Below the pieces are notes generated by a model. It did not search any database and had not been told where the DNA came from. It worked only from the letters and a program-made list of their open reading frames with translations. A stretch of 52,275 nucleotides of DNA, from positions 1 through 52,275 of the forward strand of contig CAYVZU010000010.1 in NCBI GenBank assembly GCA_964455935.1, written 5' to 3'. This DNA comes from CAYVZU01 sp964455935 (lineage in GTDB: Bacteria; Fibrobacterota; CAYVZU01). Shown here one piece after another: positions 15,332-23,444 of this stretch. Both the position numbers and the translations under genes were made by a program. Positions within the stretch are counted from its first letter, which is position 1; the number at the start of each line of letters is the position of its first letter.

Positions 15332-17317
15332 TCAGGCGTTCTCGGTGACATTGTCGGGAAATTTTTTTGTGAGCACGGTCAGGAACACGTCCACCACAAA
15401 CGGATCGAACTGGGTGCCCTTGTTGCGGGTCAACTGATCGACGGCTTCGGTGCGTGACAGTGCTTTGCGGTAGGGCCGATTACTGGTCATGGCCTCGAAG
15501 GAATCCGCCACGGCCAGAATACGCGCGCCAACCGGAATGGCGTCGCCCTTCAGGTTGTGAGGATAGCCCTGTCCATCGTAGCGTTCATGGTGATGCAGGA
15601 CAAGCGGGACCAGCTCGCTTAGGAAGGGGATCTCCTGCACAATACTGGCGCCCAAAATGACATGCTTCTTCATGACGTCGTTAAATTCGTCGGCCGTCAG
15701 CTTACCCGGCTTATTGAGAATGGTGCCCGGAACGCCGATCTTGCCGATGTCGTGAAGCAGGGCCGCATTTTGCACATCCTCGTTGATTCTCGCATCGATA
15801 ATTCCCATTTCCTCCGTGATGGCCATTGCGAATTTCATGACATTCTCGGAATGGCCGCGCGTGTATTTGTCCTTGGCGTCGACAGCGATGGCCAGGGCTT
15901 TGATTGTTCGCAAATGGTTTTCCCGCGTCTCTTCATAAAGCCGGGCATTGGTCAGGGCAATTGTCGTTTGCCGGGCAACGGAGGACAACTGGTCGCGCGT
16001 ATTGGTGTCGAAGGCATCCTTGCGGCTGCTGCCGATGTAGAGCGCGCCGACCCACTCCTCTCCGTTTCGCAGCGGGCAGATGAGGAACGACGAGTGCCGG
16101 CTCAGGCGCTGCTGAAGAAAGCTTTGCTTGGAGATTGCGGCCATGCGGTGAATGGTTCGCACGCGGCCGCGGGGAACGCGAAGATTCTGCGTCAATCCGC
16201 CCAGAATGGTATCGATGATATTCTCGGTAAAGGAAAACGACAGCTTTTTAATCGAGCTCAAATGAAGTTCGTAGCGGCGCTTGACCGGCGCCAGTACGCC
16301 CGCGATTTCCGCTCCGAAGGCGCGCAGAAGACTGGCCAGCACGAAATCAAGGATCTGGCCTCGCTCGGTGAGTCGCATCAGGCTTTCGGCGAAGGTTTGA
16401 ATTTCGCGGAGATTCTCGATCCGGTCCGAGAGCATTTCGTAGCTTTGCGCATTGCCAAAGCCGATCGAGGCCTGGCCCACGAGGACTTCGGCCACGCGCA
16501 GATCGTTTTCGGTAAACGGCCCGGCTCCGCCGCGGCGGCCCAGTATAATACTGCCGAAGCGCCGCTCGGCGGCATGGAAGGGAAGACACAGGAGGCTGTA
16601 ATCGAAGTCCGGGCAGTCCGCAATGCTGGTGCGCGACTGAACCCGTCCTTCCACCGCAAGAAGTGACCGGTTGTTCATCGAAGACCATTCGCCCAGCCGC
16701 CGGATGAAATCCGTGTTTTTTCTTTTCAGCATCAGCGGTCGGGGTCCCTTATAGAGCACGGGCTGAAGCTGCGAGTCCGAATCCTGCCAAAGCAGAATGC
16801 TGCCGATTTCAGATTTGGTGATACGCAGGCAGGCATCCAGAATCTGCGGAAGCAGCGCGTCCTTGCGGTGCGTGGCAAAAAACGAAAGAGTCACACCGTG
16901 CAGAGCGGCCAGTTCCGAGAGAATCGTATTCTCGCGCTGCACGCGCTTTCGGTCCAGCACCAGATTGATCTTGTGCTCCAGCTCGATCAGGTTGACCGGC
17001 TCCGGCAGGTAGTCCGAGGCCCCCGCCTTTAATGCGCGGATGACCGAGTGCAGCGAGGGCGTCGCGCTGAGGATAATGAATACCGTATTGAGATCGATGG
17101 ACTTCACGCGTTCCAGGAACCGAAGGGATATTTCTATGTTTTGCTCGTTGATGGTCTGCAGAATGATTTGCGGTGTTTCTTTGCGGTAAATGCGAAAGGC
17201 CTTGCGAATATCGGGGGCGCGGTAGGCTGTAACGCCTTTCTGCTGAAAGGCATTGCAGATTGTTGAGGCCTGCCCTTCGCGTGAATCAACGACAAGAATT
17301 CTCACATTATCGGACAT
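15332..17317 (-). CDS. HD-GYP cyclic-di-GMP phosphodiesterase with degenerate receiver and GAF domains
   Basis: A 661-residue protein. An N-terminal receiver fold (about 3-120, VRILVVDSREG) lacks the phospho-accepting Asp, having Gln in IILQTINEQN, and has Glu for the conserved Lys in YLPEPVNL. Then come two GAF-like regions (about 150-300 and 310-460). The C-terminal HD-GYP domain is complete: HSENVMKFA, ALLHDIGKIGVPG, HHHERYDGQGYP and ARILAVADSFEAM. It should degrade c-di-GMP in response to a ligand or partner, not by phosphorylation. The ATG at 17317 is chosen because the receiver starts there; the frame stays open to 17530 with unlikely sequence. A strong promoter lies 163 bases upstream. 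Confidence 0.88.
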   Translation of the reverse strand: MSDNVRILVVDSREGQASTICNAFQQKGVTAYRAPDIRKAFRIYRKETPQIILQTINEQNIEISLRFLERVKSIDLNTVFIILSATPSLHSVIRALKAGASDYLPEPVNLIELEHKINLVLDRKRVQRENTILSELAALHGVTLSFFATHRKDALLPQILDACLRITKSEIGSILLWQDSDSQLQPVLYKGPRPLMLKRKNTDFIRRLGEWSSMNNRSLLAVEGRVQSRTSIADCPDFDYSLLCLPFHAAERRFGSIILGRRGGAGPFTENDLRVAEVLVGQASIGFGNAQSYEMLSDRIENLREIQTFAESLMRLTERGQILDFVLASLLRAFGAEIAGVLAPVKRRYELHLSSIKKLSFSFTENIIDTILGGLTQNLRVPRGRVRTIHRMAAISKQSFLQQRLSRHSSFLICPLRNGEEWVGALYIGSSRKDAFDTNTRDQLSSVARQTTIALTNARLYEETRENHLRTIKALAIAVDAKDKYTRGHSENVMKFAMAITEEMGIIDARINEDVQNAALLHDIGKIGVPGTILNKPGKLTADEFNDVMKKHVILGASIVQEIPFLSELVPLVLHHHERYDGQGYPHNLKGDAIPVGARILAVADSFEAMTSNRPYRKALSRTEAVDQLTRNKGTQFDPFVVDVFLTVLTKKFPDNVTENA

Positions 17318-17486
17318 TGCGTCCCGCTTTCCCGCACGTGCCACCGGGCTTTCCAGCTTCCAACCCCAAGGCCCAGCCGCTTGCGGTTTCCGGCCCAGGC
17401 TGCGTGGTTTCCACGCCGGTTGCGAAGCACTCTGGGCAAACGCGGTCGGCCTGAGCGCTCTGTAGCATGCGCTCTGATTCACTTTA

Positions 17487-17515
17487 AGAATAGCTGTTGA
17501 CCGGTTTCTTGTCAA
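17487..17515 (-). promoter_or_regulatory. sigma70-type promoter of the HD-GYP gene
   Basis: On the minus strand TTGACA (17515-17510), a 17-base spacer, TATTCT (17492-17487). The predicted leader is about 160 bases and GC-rich, with a clear small hairpin (GCGTGG/CCACGC). No known riboswitch core was recognised in it. Confidence 0.7.
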
Positions 17516-17617
17516 GGCGCTCCCAGCCAAGAGGTTGTGAGTAGTGAGTCGGGAGTTGTGAGCGCAGGGTAAAAGCAGGATAGCTATTCAGCTTCCGGCG
17601 CCAAACCAGGGTGAGTT

Positions 17618-17693
17618 GTCATTTCGACGAGTCTTCGAGGAGAAATCTTTGCATCCGCACCATGAAAGATTTCTCGCGTGCGCTCGAAATGAC
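17618..17693. repeat. 76-bp interspersed inverted repeat
   Basis: GTCATTTCGA (17618-17627) pairs with TCGAAATGAC (17684-17693), and inside it AGAAATCTTT (17641-17650) pairs with AAAGATTTCT (17665-17674). This two-stem pattern is a widespread repeat type in environmental bacterial genomes. It lies in the 506-base gap between the HD-GYP promoter and comB. The rest of that gap is the HD-GYP leader and unremarkable spacer. Confidence 0.7.
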
Positions 17694-17823
17694 CTCCCAG
17701 AATAGTTACAAAGCAGGAAAGCAGAATCACAGGGACAGGAGGGTATGGCGCGCCCGATACGCGATTCCTGATTTTCAACTCACAACATTGCCGCTTTGAC
17801 CCGGATTTAGCTATCTTTCTCGC

Positions 17824-18546
17824 GTGCGCGTTGATGTTTTTCCATATCCCGCCCTGCGCCAACCCGCCGAGCTCCACAGGAAAACCGCAGTGGTGATCGA
17901 TGTCCTTCGCGCGACAACCAGCATGATCTCGGCTCTGGACAACGGGGCGCGTGAAATTTGGGCCGCGGCATCCATTCCCCAGGCGCGGCTTCTCCGCCGC
18001 AAATTGGGGGCACAGGTCCTCCTGTGTGGCGAGCGCAACGGCTTGCGAATCCCGGGTTTTCAATTGGGGAATTCGCCGCTTGAATTTACCCGGTCCGCCG
18101 TGAAAGGCAAGCGCCTGGTCATGGCAACGACCAACGGCACAAAGGCCGTGCGCTGGGCCCAGCCGGCCCGGGAAATGCTGATCGGCTCTCTGACAAACGC
18201 ATCGGCAGTGGCGCGTCGTCTGGCGAAGACCCCCCGTGACATCGTAATCGTGTGCGCCGGCAAAGAGGGCGGTTTTTCTCTGGAAGATGCGGTCTGCGCC
18301 GGTTTGATTGTTGCCGTGCTGCGAAAACATCGGCCTGCATTCAGCTGCAATGATCCGGCCGTGGCCTGCGCGGCTTTGTTTCAGCAGTGGAAATCGAAAA
18401 TACCGGCCTTGCTCGCCGGGGCGGAGCATGGCCTTTACCTGGCCGGCCTCGGCTTGAAGAAGGATGTGGAGGTTTGTGCAAAGGTCGACACGACAACCTC
18501 GGTCCCGGCCTGGAGAAGGGGCCGTATCACAGTGCTCCGCGGTTGA
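17824..18546 (+). CDS. comB: ComB-family 2-phosphosulfolactate phosphatase-like protein
   Basis: A 240-residue protein. Landmarks are the N-terminal VVIDVLRATTSMISALDNGA, then LCGERNGLRIPGFQLGNSP, then MATTNGTKAV with the conserved TTNGT, and later VCAGKEGGFSLEDAVCAG. All are diagnostic for the ComB family. ComB removes phosphate from 2-phosphosulfolactate in coenzyme M synthesis, but many bacterial homologues occur in non-methanogens and may act on another acidic phosphate. There is no comA or comC nearby. The start is GTG at 17824. The next gene begins 11 bases after the stop, so comB heads a comB-thiD2-ftsK run. Confidence 0.88.
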   Translation: MRVDVFPYPALRQPAELHRKTAVVIDVLRATTSMISALDNGAREIWAAASIPQARLLRRKLGAQVLLCGERNGLRIPGFQLGNSPLEFTRSAVKGKRLVMATTNGTKAVRWAQPAREMLIGSLTNASAVARRLAKTPRDIVIVCAGKEGGFSLEDAVCAGLIVAVLRKHRPAFSCNDPAVACAALFQQWKSKIPALLAGAEHGLYLAGLGLKKDVEVCAKVDTTTSVPAWRRGRITVLRG

Positions 18547-18556
18547 GTCTTCCGGG

Positions 18557-18955
18557 TTGCTGCGGATTCTGGACGCCAACGCCAACAGGCTGCGCGAGGG
18601 TTTGCGCACACTGGAAGAATATGTCCGTTTTGTGGAGAACAGCCCCAGGCTGACGCGCCGCCTCAAGGCGCTTCGCCACCAATTGCGGTCCGCGCTGTCC
18701 GGGATTCCGGAAGAGGGGCTGCTGGCCGCACGCAACAGCGGCGGTGATATCGGCAAACCGTCCAATGTAAGCGAACGGGCCCGGTCGTCCCTGCGCAGTG
18801 TCGCGGCCGCGAACTTCAAGCGCTGCCAGGAGGCCGCGCGGGTGATGGAGGAATACGCAAAACTGCTGGACTCCAACGCCGCGGAGAGATTTAAGGAAAT
18901 CCGGTTTGCCCTTTATGATCTTGAAAAGCGGTTTGTATACCGTATGAAGGACTAA
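18557..18955 (+). CDS. thiD2: stand-alone ThiD2 domain (HMP-phosphate kinase-like)
   Basis: About 132 residues. LRILDANANRLREGLRTLEE, then LRHQLRS, then NFKRCQEAARVMEEYAKLLD match the ThiD2 domain that is usually the N-terminal half of ThiE thiamin-phosphate synthases. ThiD2 phosphorylates HMP phosphate to HMP diphosphate for thiamin synthesis. Here no ThiE half follows: the stop is at 18955 and ftsK begins 3 bases later. The start is uncertain. TTG at 18557 fits the domain edge; the frame is open upstream to 18464 within comB, and translation is probably coupled to comB. The ftsK ribosome site lies in its last codons. Confidence 0.7.
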   Translation: MLRILDANANRLREGLRTLEEYVRFVENSPRLTRRLKALRHQLRSALSGIPEEGLLAARNSGGDIGKPSNVSERARSSLRSVAAANFKRCQEAARVMEEYAKLLDSNAAERFKEIRFALYDLEKRFVYRMKD

Positions 18956-18957
18956 GC

Positions 18958-21468
18958 ATGGCAAAGAAGAACGCAAAGAAAAGCAAGTCGAAATCCGAGG
19001 GAAGGCTGGCCAAGGAAGTGCAGGGGCTTCTGCTGATTGCGCTGGCCGCTTTGGTCCTGGTAGCTCTTTGCGCGCGGATTGCGCAAGGCCCCGAAAATCT
19101 GCTGGGTCCCTACTTCGGGGTCCTTCTTGCGCAGGCGCTGGTTGGCGCCGGAGGGCCTTTGGCCGCTTTTCTTGTCCCCTTCATTCTTTTTGCCGCCGGG
19201 TTGCGCCGCTTCCGTGGTATTCGTGGTGGACCCTCGCTGCGCAAAATTGTTTTCTTCGTGCTCCTTTTCCTTGAGGTCAGCGGCCTTTTAAGCGTCAATA
19301 TTGTGCGCCGGGTTCCCGCGCCGGGCATGTTCCTGGGCGGAGGCGGAACCATTGGCGTCTTCATTGCCCGGTTCATTTATCTTCCCCTGTTTGGGACCGG
19401 CGCATTCGGCCCGTATTTTGTGACGATCTCCGCGATGGCCATTACGATCCTCTGGGGAGCCCAGTTGCGCCTCGAGCATTTCTCGCTGGCCCTCCAGGCT
19501 TTAAAGGACCTGTTTTCGGACTTCCGCGAGGAGCTTTCGGAACGGTGGGAACCTGAAGAAAGCGGCCGGGGCGGTCCTGCCGCACGAAGGCGCCGCGAAC
19601 CGAAACCCCTATTGAACGATGATTTGATTCGCGCTCAGGAGAGGACGCGACAAGGCGATGAACGCCGGCGGCTGGAGGAGAAGCAGCAGGAGTTCATTCG
19701 CGAGAAGAGCGGTATGACCCCCCAAATCATGGCCGCCGAACCTTCGGAAACAGAGAAACCCGAACCGGCTCCAAAGCCGCAGGCGGAAACGGCGGCGGAG
19801 AAGCGAAAGCGCCTGCAAGCGCAGCAGGAGGCCGAGACCCCGCAAACGCCGGTTTTGGAGCAAGTCCCTGAAACCGGAGAACCGGAAACGCCTGAAGAGC
19901 CGACCGGGTCTTCGGAGCCCACCACCAAATCGATCCCGATCATTGCCGGCGTGGAGGCGAAAAAGGAAATCAAACAGATCGACTACGAGCCCTACCGCTT
20001 TCCTCCGCTGGACATTCTCAAGGAGCCTCCCTCGGTATCGGAGAACATCTCAAAAGAGGAGTTGATCGAGAATTCACGCATACTCGAAGAGAAGCTCAAC
20101 GACTTCGGCGTGCAGGGAAAGGTGGTCCAGGTCAACCCCGGTCCGATTATCACGCGTTACGAGATCGAACTGGCTCCGGGCATCAAAGTCAACAGGGTTC
20201 ACAACCTTTCCGACGACCTGGCCATGGCCATGAAGGCGACACGTGTGCGCATTCTGGCCCCCATTCCGGGCAAGTCCGCGGTTGGAATCGAACTGCCCAA
20301 CTCGAAGCCTTCCACGATCTATCTGCGCGAGATCCTGGCCTCGGATAAATTCCCGGGTTCCAAAGGCAGCATCACCCTGGCGATCGGTAAGACCATCATC
20401 CATGAACCCTACGTCACCGACCTTACGCGCATGCCGCACCTTCTTGTGGCCGGCCAGACGGGGTCGGGCAAAAGCGTCTGCATCAACTGCATTATCAGTT
20501 CCATCCTTTATAGCAAGGCGCCCGAGGATTGCCGCTTGCTGATGATCGATCCCAAAGTGGTGGAGCTTGCGCTATACAACGACATTCCGCATCTGCTTTC
20601 TCCCGTGGTCACCGATGTGCGCGAGGCCGTGAAGTGTCTGAAGTGGGCCGTGGCGGAAATGGAGCGCCGCTATCGCCTGCTGGCCAAGGTTGCGGTGCGC
20701 AACATTTCCGGCTTCAATGAGAAATTCGAAAAGGCACAAATCAAGGAAGGCCTGCTCTCCACGGAAGAGAATAAGAAACTGCCCTACATTGTTTTCATCA
20801 TCGACGAGTTGGCCGATTTGATGATGACGGCGGCCAACGAGGTCGAAAGCCATATTGTGCGATTGGCGCAGCTGGCCCGGGCCGTGGGCATCCACCTGAT
20901 CGTGGCCACGCAACGTCCTTCGGCCAATGTCATCACGGGCCTGATCAAAGCGAACATGCCTTCGCGCATCGCCTTTCAGGTGGCCTCGAAAATCGACTCA
21001 CGGGTCATTCTGGACCAGAACGGGGCCGACAAGCTCCTGGGCCGCGGCGACATGCTTTTCATTCCGCCCGGGATCGCGGAGCCGGTCCGGCTCCACGGCG
21101 CCCTGGTGACGGACGGCGAGACCGAGGCGATTGTCGAAGCCGTGCGCCATCAAAAGGTAAGGGCCGATCGCCTGGAAACCTGGGGAATTGCCGATGAAGG
21201 AACGCCCGAAGGGGACTCCGAGCCGGCCGGGGGTCCATCGGATTCGGACCTGTTCGTTGAGGCGGCCCGGCTGGTCGTGCGCCATCAATTAGGCTCGACC
21301 TCGCTCATCCAACGCAGACTCAAGGTGGGTTATGCGCGCGCCGGCCGGCTGATGGACGAGCTTGAGGCAGTGGGTATTGTGGGCGGCAACAACGGCTCTA
21401 AAGCCCGTGATGTTCTAATGGACGAAGGTAGCCTCGAACAACTTCTGGCCAACCGCAGAGGCCAATAG
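18958..21468 (+). CDS. ftsK: FtsK/SpoIIIE-type DNA translocase
   Basis: An 836-residue translocase for chromosome segregation at the division septum. It has a basic N-terminus, four membrane segments (about 25-185), and an acidic/Glu-Pro-rich linker to about 330. The alpha/beta motor has Walker A GQTGSGKS near residue 499, Walker B FIIDELADLMM, and RPSANVITGLIKANMPSRIA. A C-terminal winged-helix gamma domain (LVVRHQLGSTSLIQRRLKVG) recognises KOPS-like polar sequences in the family. Length is typical. It follows thiD2 by two bases and is last in the comB-thiD2-ftsK unit; a 503-base gap follows. Confidence 0.95.
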   Translation: MAKKNAKKSKSKSEGRLAKEVQGLLLIALAALVLVALCARIAQGPENLLGPYFGVLLAQALVGAGGPLAAFLVPFILFAAGLRRFRGIRGGPSLRKIVFFVLLFLEVSGLLSVNIVRRVPAPGMFLGGGGTIGVFIARFIYLPLFGTGAFGPYFVTISAMAITILWGAQLRLEHFSLALQALKDLFSDFREELSERWEPEESGRGGPAARRRREPKPLLNDDLIRAQERTRQGDERRRLEEKQQEFIREKSGMTPQIMAAEPSETEKPEPAPKPQAETAAEKRKRLQAQQEAETPQTPVLEQVPETGEPETPEEPTGSSEPTTKSIPIIAGVEAKKEIKQIDYEPYRFPPLDILKEPPSVSENISKEELIENSRILEEKLNDFGVQGKVVQVNPGPIITRYEIELAPGIKVNRVHNLSDDLAMAMKATRVRILAPIPGKSAVGIELPNSKPSTIYLREILASDKFPGSKGSITLAIGKTIIHEPYVTDLTRMPHLLVAGQTGSGKSVCINCIISSILYSKAPEDCRLLMIDPKVVELALYNDIPHLLSPVVTDVREAVKCLKWAVAEMERRYRLLAKVAVRNISGFNEKFEKAQIKEGLLSTEENKKLPYIVFIIDELADLMMTAANEVESHIVRLAQLARAVGIHLIVATQRPSANVITGLIKANMPSRIAFQVASKIDSRVILDQNGADKLLGRGDMLFIPPGIAEPVRLHGALVTDGETEAIVEAVRHQKVRADRLETWGIADEGTPEGDSEPAGGPSDSDLFVEAARLVVRHQLGSTSLIQRRLKVGYARAGRLMDELEAVGIVGGNNGSKARDVLMDEGSLEQLLANRRGQ

Positions 21469-21971
21469 CCCACAGGCCGGATTCGCGCGCGAAACACCGG
21501 ACATTGATACCGCCATTGGATGACTTCATGCGGCACTACCGAGCTTGTTTCTCCGATTTGCTTATGCGCCGTCGGCCGCCGCATTTTTGGCAATTGCTCC
21601 GCCCGGCGGCCGGCTTTCCGGCCAGAGCGTAGTGCAGGTCGCTCCAACGCCGGTCATCGGGCGCATCACCCGGTCAATTCCGGTTTATGATGCCAATGCC
21701 GCGGCGCGTCGGTCTTGAACATTAAAGCACCCGCAGCCGGTTTGTCGGCGCCCCTGCAGGCGTGTGCAAAAGAATCCGGGACGTTCGTCCCTGCGTCTGC
21801 TCCGCGGCTTTCTGATTGGCGCCGGTATGCTCGCCCCGGAGCGGATCGAGACACGCGCCACGGAGAGCCGGAGTGATGCATGCTTGAATTGGAATCAGCC
21901 CCCTCGCCAATGGCGCCCATCCGACGGTATTTTACGCGCTGAGCCATTTAGGTTATATTTCATTAATTCCC
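21469..21971. other. 503-base GC-rich gap with no recognised feature
   Basis: No reading frame here resembles a protein family, and no core of RNase P, tmRNA, SRP or 6S RNA was recognised. Several short GC-rich stems are possible. An AT-rich stretch (TATATTTC near 21953) just before the next gene may hold its promoter. Confidence 0.4.
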
Positions 21972-22673
21972 ATGAAATCCGCCATCGAACTTTACCAGGA
22001 AGCCTACAATCTTCACTTCCGTCAGGGCAGACCCGAACTGGCCCGCGAATTGTACCGTGAGATTATCGAGCGCTTTCCCGAATCCGACGAACGCAAATAC
22101 GCGCAATTCCTGTTGGCCCGCATCTCCACGACCGTGGAGACGCCGCAACCGCAATCCGCCTCATCTTCGCTTCCGGCGATTGCCGCACTCAGCCTGCTGG
22201 TCAGCTTCATCGCCCTTGCCGGAATCGTCGGCCTGTTCTACTTCATCAAAAAACAGCAGAACTCGGTGGACTACTTCGAGCGAGTTATGGTGGGAATTCA
22301 TGCGATTGCTCAGCGCAACGACGACGACGCCCTCGCGGTTTTGCGGGAGGCAAAGATTCTTGCGCCGCGGCGGACAGCGGCCTACGTATTGGCCAGCCAG
22401 ATCTACATCCGCAAAGAGCGTTTCGATCTCGCCGAATCGGAGTACAAGCTTCTGTTGTCCATGGATCCCGAGAACACATTTGCGCAGGAGCAGTTGACCG
22501 CGGTTCGCCAGCGGCAGGAAGAAGCGCGCTCGCAGCGCAAGCAGGCGATTCAGAGCGTCCCGGCGCCCATTTTGCCGTCCAGCCCGGCTCCGGTGCGGGA
22601 GCCCATGCCGAATCTGGAAGAGGAATCAGAACCGCAGCCCAAGGTCCTTGACACGGATGTCAATTATTTTTAG
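21972..22673 (+). CDS. single-pass membrane protein with TPR-like repeats
   Basis: A 233-residue protein of no recognised family. Residues 1-40 form a TPR-like helix pair (ELYQEAYNLHFRQGRPELAR). One membrane helix follows at about 68-92. Then come two TPR-like units (DDDALAVLREAKILAPRRTA and RFDLAESEYKLLLSMDPENT). The C-terminal 50 residues are Pro/Glu-rich. Such proteins usually scaffold envelope complexes. The next gene, 23 bases on, encodes another small membrane protein; the two probably form an operon. No ribosome site is obvious before the ATG. Confidence 0.65.
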   Translation: MKSAIELYQEAYNLHFRQGRPELARELYREIIERFPESDERKYAQFLLARISTTVETPQPQSASSSLPAIAALSLLVSFIALAGIVGLFYFIKKQQNSVDYFERVMVGIHAIAQRNDDDALAVLREAKILAPRRTAAYVLASQIYIRKERFDLAESEYKLLLSMDPENTFAQEQLTAVRQRQEEARSQRKQAIQSVPAPILPSSPAPVREPMPNLEEESEPQPKVLDTDVNYF

Positions 22674-22696
22674 ATAGTAGTATAGGGGAGATTTTC

Positions 22697-23191
22697 ATGC
22701 TCAGGCCGCGCAACCGACTTGTCCGCTACTGTGCCGCATGTTCCTCTGCAATTCCCATTCATGAAGAGGAGTGCCCGCATTGCTCCAGGGTTATTTCGCT
22801 GACACTAGGCCCCGGCGAACGGGAAACGGAACAGATTCTCAGCGGCCGCGTTCTTCACAATGGCGGTTGGGTCACACCGGCCGAGAAGATCGAGGCTGAG
22901 CGGGAATTGGCAAAGCAGTTGGCGGCGGGTCTGGTGGAACACAACGGCCAATGGATTCGAATTGAAGAAAAAGCCAGGACGTTGCAGGAACAGGCTCGGG
23001 ATCCGGCCGAAAAGATCGTGGATTTTCCACGGGTCCAGCCCGAAACGGTTTTGCCGCCGCGCGAGCGTCCTGTTAATCTCGCGGTCCGCCGCGCGCGCCG
23101 GCAACGGCGCGTCGTCGTCATTGCCCTCTCGCTCTGTTCGTTTCTGACCATGGCTTTCGCTCTGATCGGAATCCTGGTCTCCATGCATTAA
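22697..23191 (+). CDS. zinc-ribbon protein with duplicated motif and C-terminal membrane helix
   Basis: A 164-residue protein. It begins with a zinc ribbon (CAACSSAIPIHEEECPHC, two CxxC pairs). Two copies of a short motif follow: GRVLHNGGWVTPAEKIEAE and GLVEHNGQWIRIEEKART. Each has the form V.HNG.W....EK; this resembles short envelope-protein motifs seen beside zinc ribbons in delta- and FCB-group proteins, with unknown role. After an Arg-rich stretch (RRARRQRR) a single membrane helix (about 138-162) ends the protein, giving a cytoplasmic N-terminus by the positive-inside rule. Ribosome site AGGGGAG precedes the ATG. Confidence 0.6.
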   Translation: MLRPRNRLVRYCAACSSAIPIHEEECPHCSRVISLTLGPGERETEQILSGRVLHNGGWVTPAEKIEAERELAKQLAAGLVEHNGQWIRIEEKARTLQEQARDPAEKIVDFPRVQPETVLPPRERPVNLAVRRARRQRRVVVIALSLCSFLTMAFALIGILVSMH

Positions 23192-23444
23192 ACTTCTCTG
23201 CACTCGATTCCCGACTCACAACTCTCGACGCCCGTCTTTCTTGCCGGGCGGCCAGGCCAACTTTCGACCAACCAGCAGGTGGACATGAGGGTGCGCCGCG
23301 GCCTGCCCGCCGTCAACTCCGCGTAGATCACCAGCTGGAAACCACTTGCGTCGAACAAGGGAGAAGCAGGTGAACACAAGAATATAGGGTCTCCATTGGA
23401 AAAAAGCCGTTAAACCCACCCATTAGGGTGCGGCTCGAAACCTG
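23192..23444. other. spacer with a possible transposase scrap
   Basis: On the minus strand one frame reads AAAHPHVHLLVG, similar to the HPHVH core of IS91-type transposases, but nothing on either side supports it. The sequence CCCGACTCACAACTC also occurs in reverse near 17547. No gene is called. Confidence 0.2.

Noticed and set aside
17318..17480. Possible c-di-GMP riboswitch in the long GC-rich leader of the HD-GYP gene
   Set aside because: A GAAA-containing hairpin and CACGCAGCC were suggestive, but the conserved riboswitch core and the paired receptor stem could not be aligned.
21469..21971. Housekeeping RNA gene in the 503-base gap after ftsK
   Set aside because: No core motif of RNase P, tmRNA, SRP RNA or 6S RNA could be found by eye.
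23241..23380. IS91-type transposase fragment (HPHVH)
   Set aside because: Only one short motif matches; flanking residues do not.
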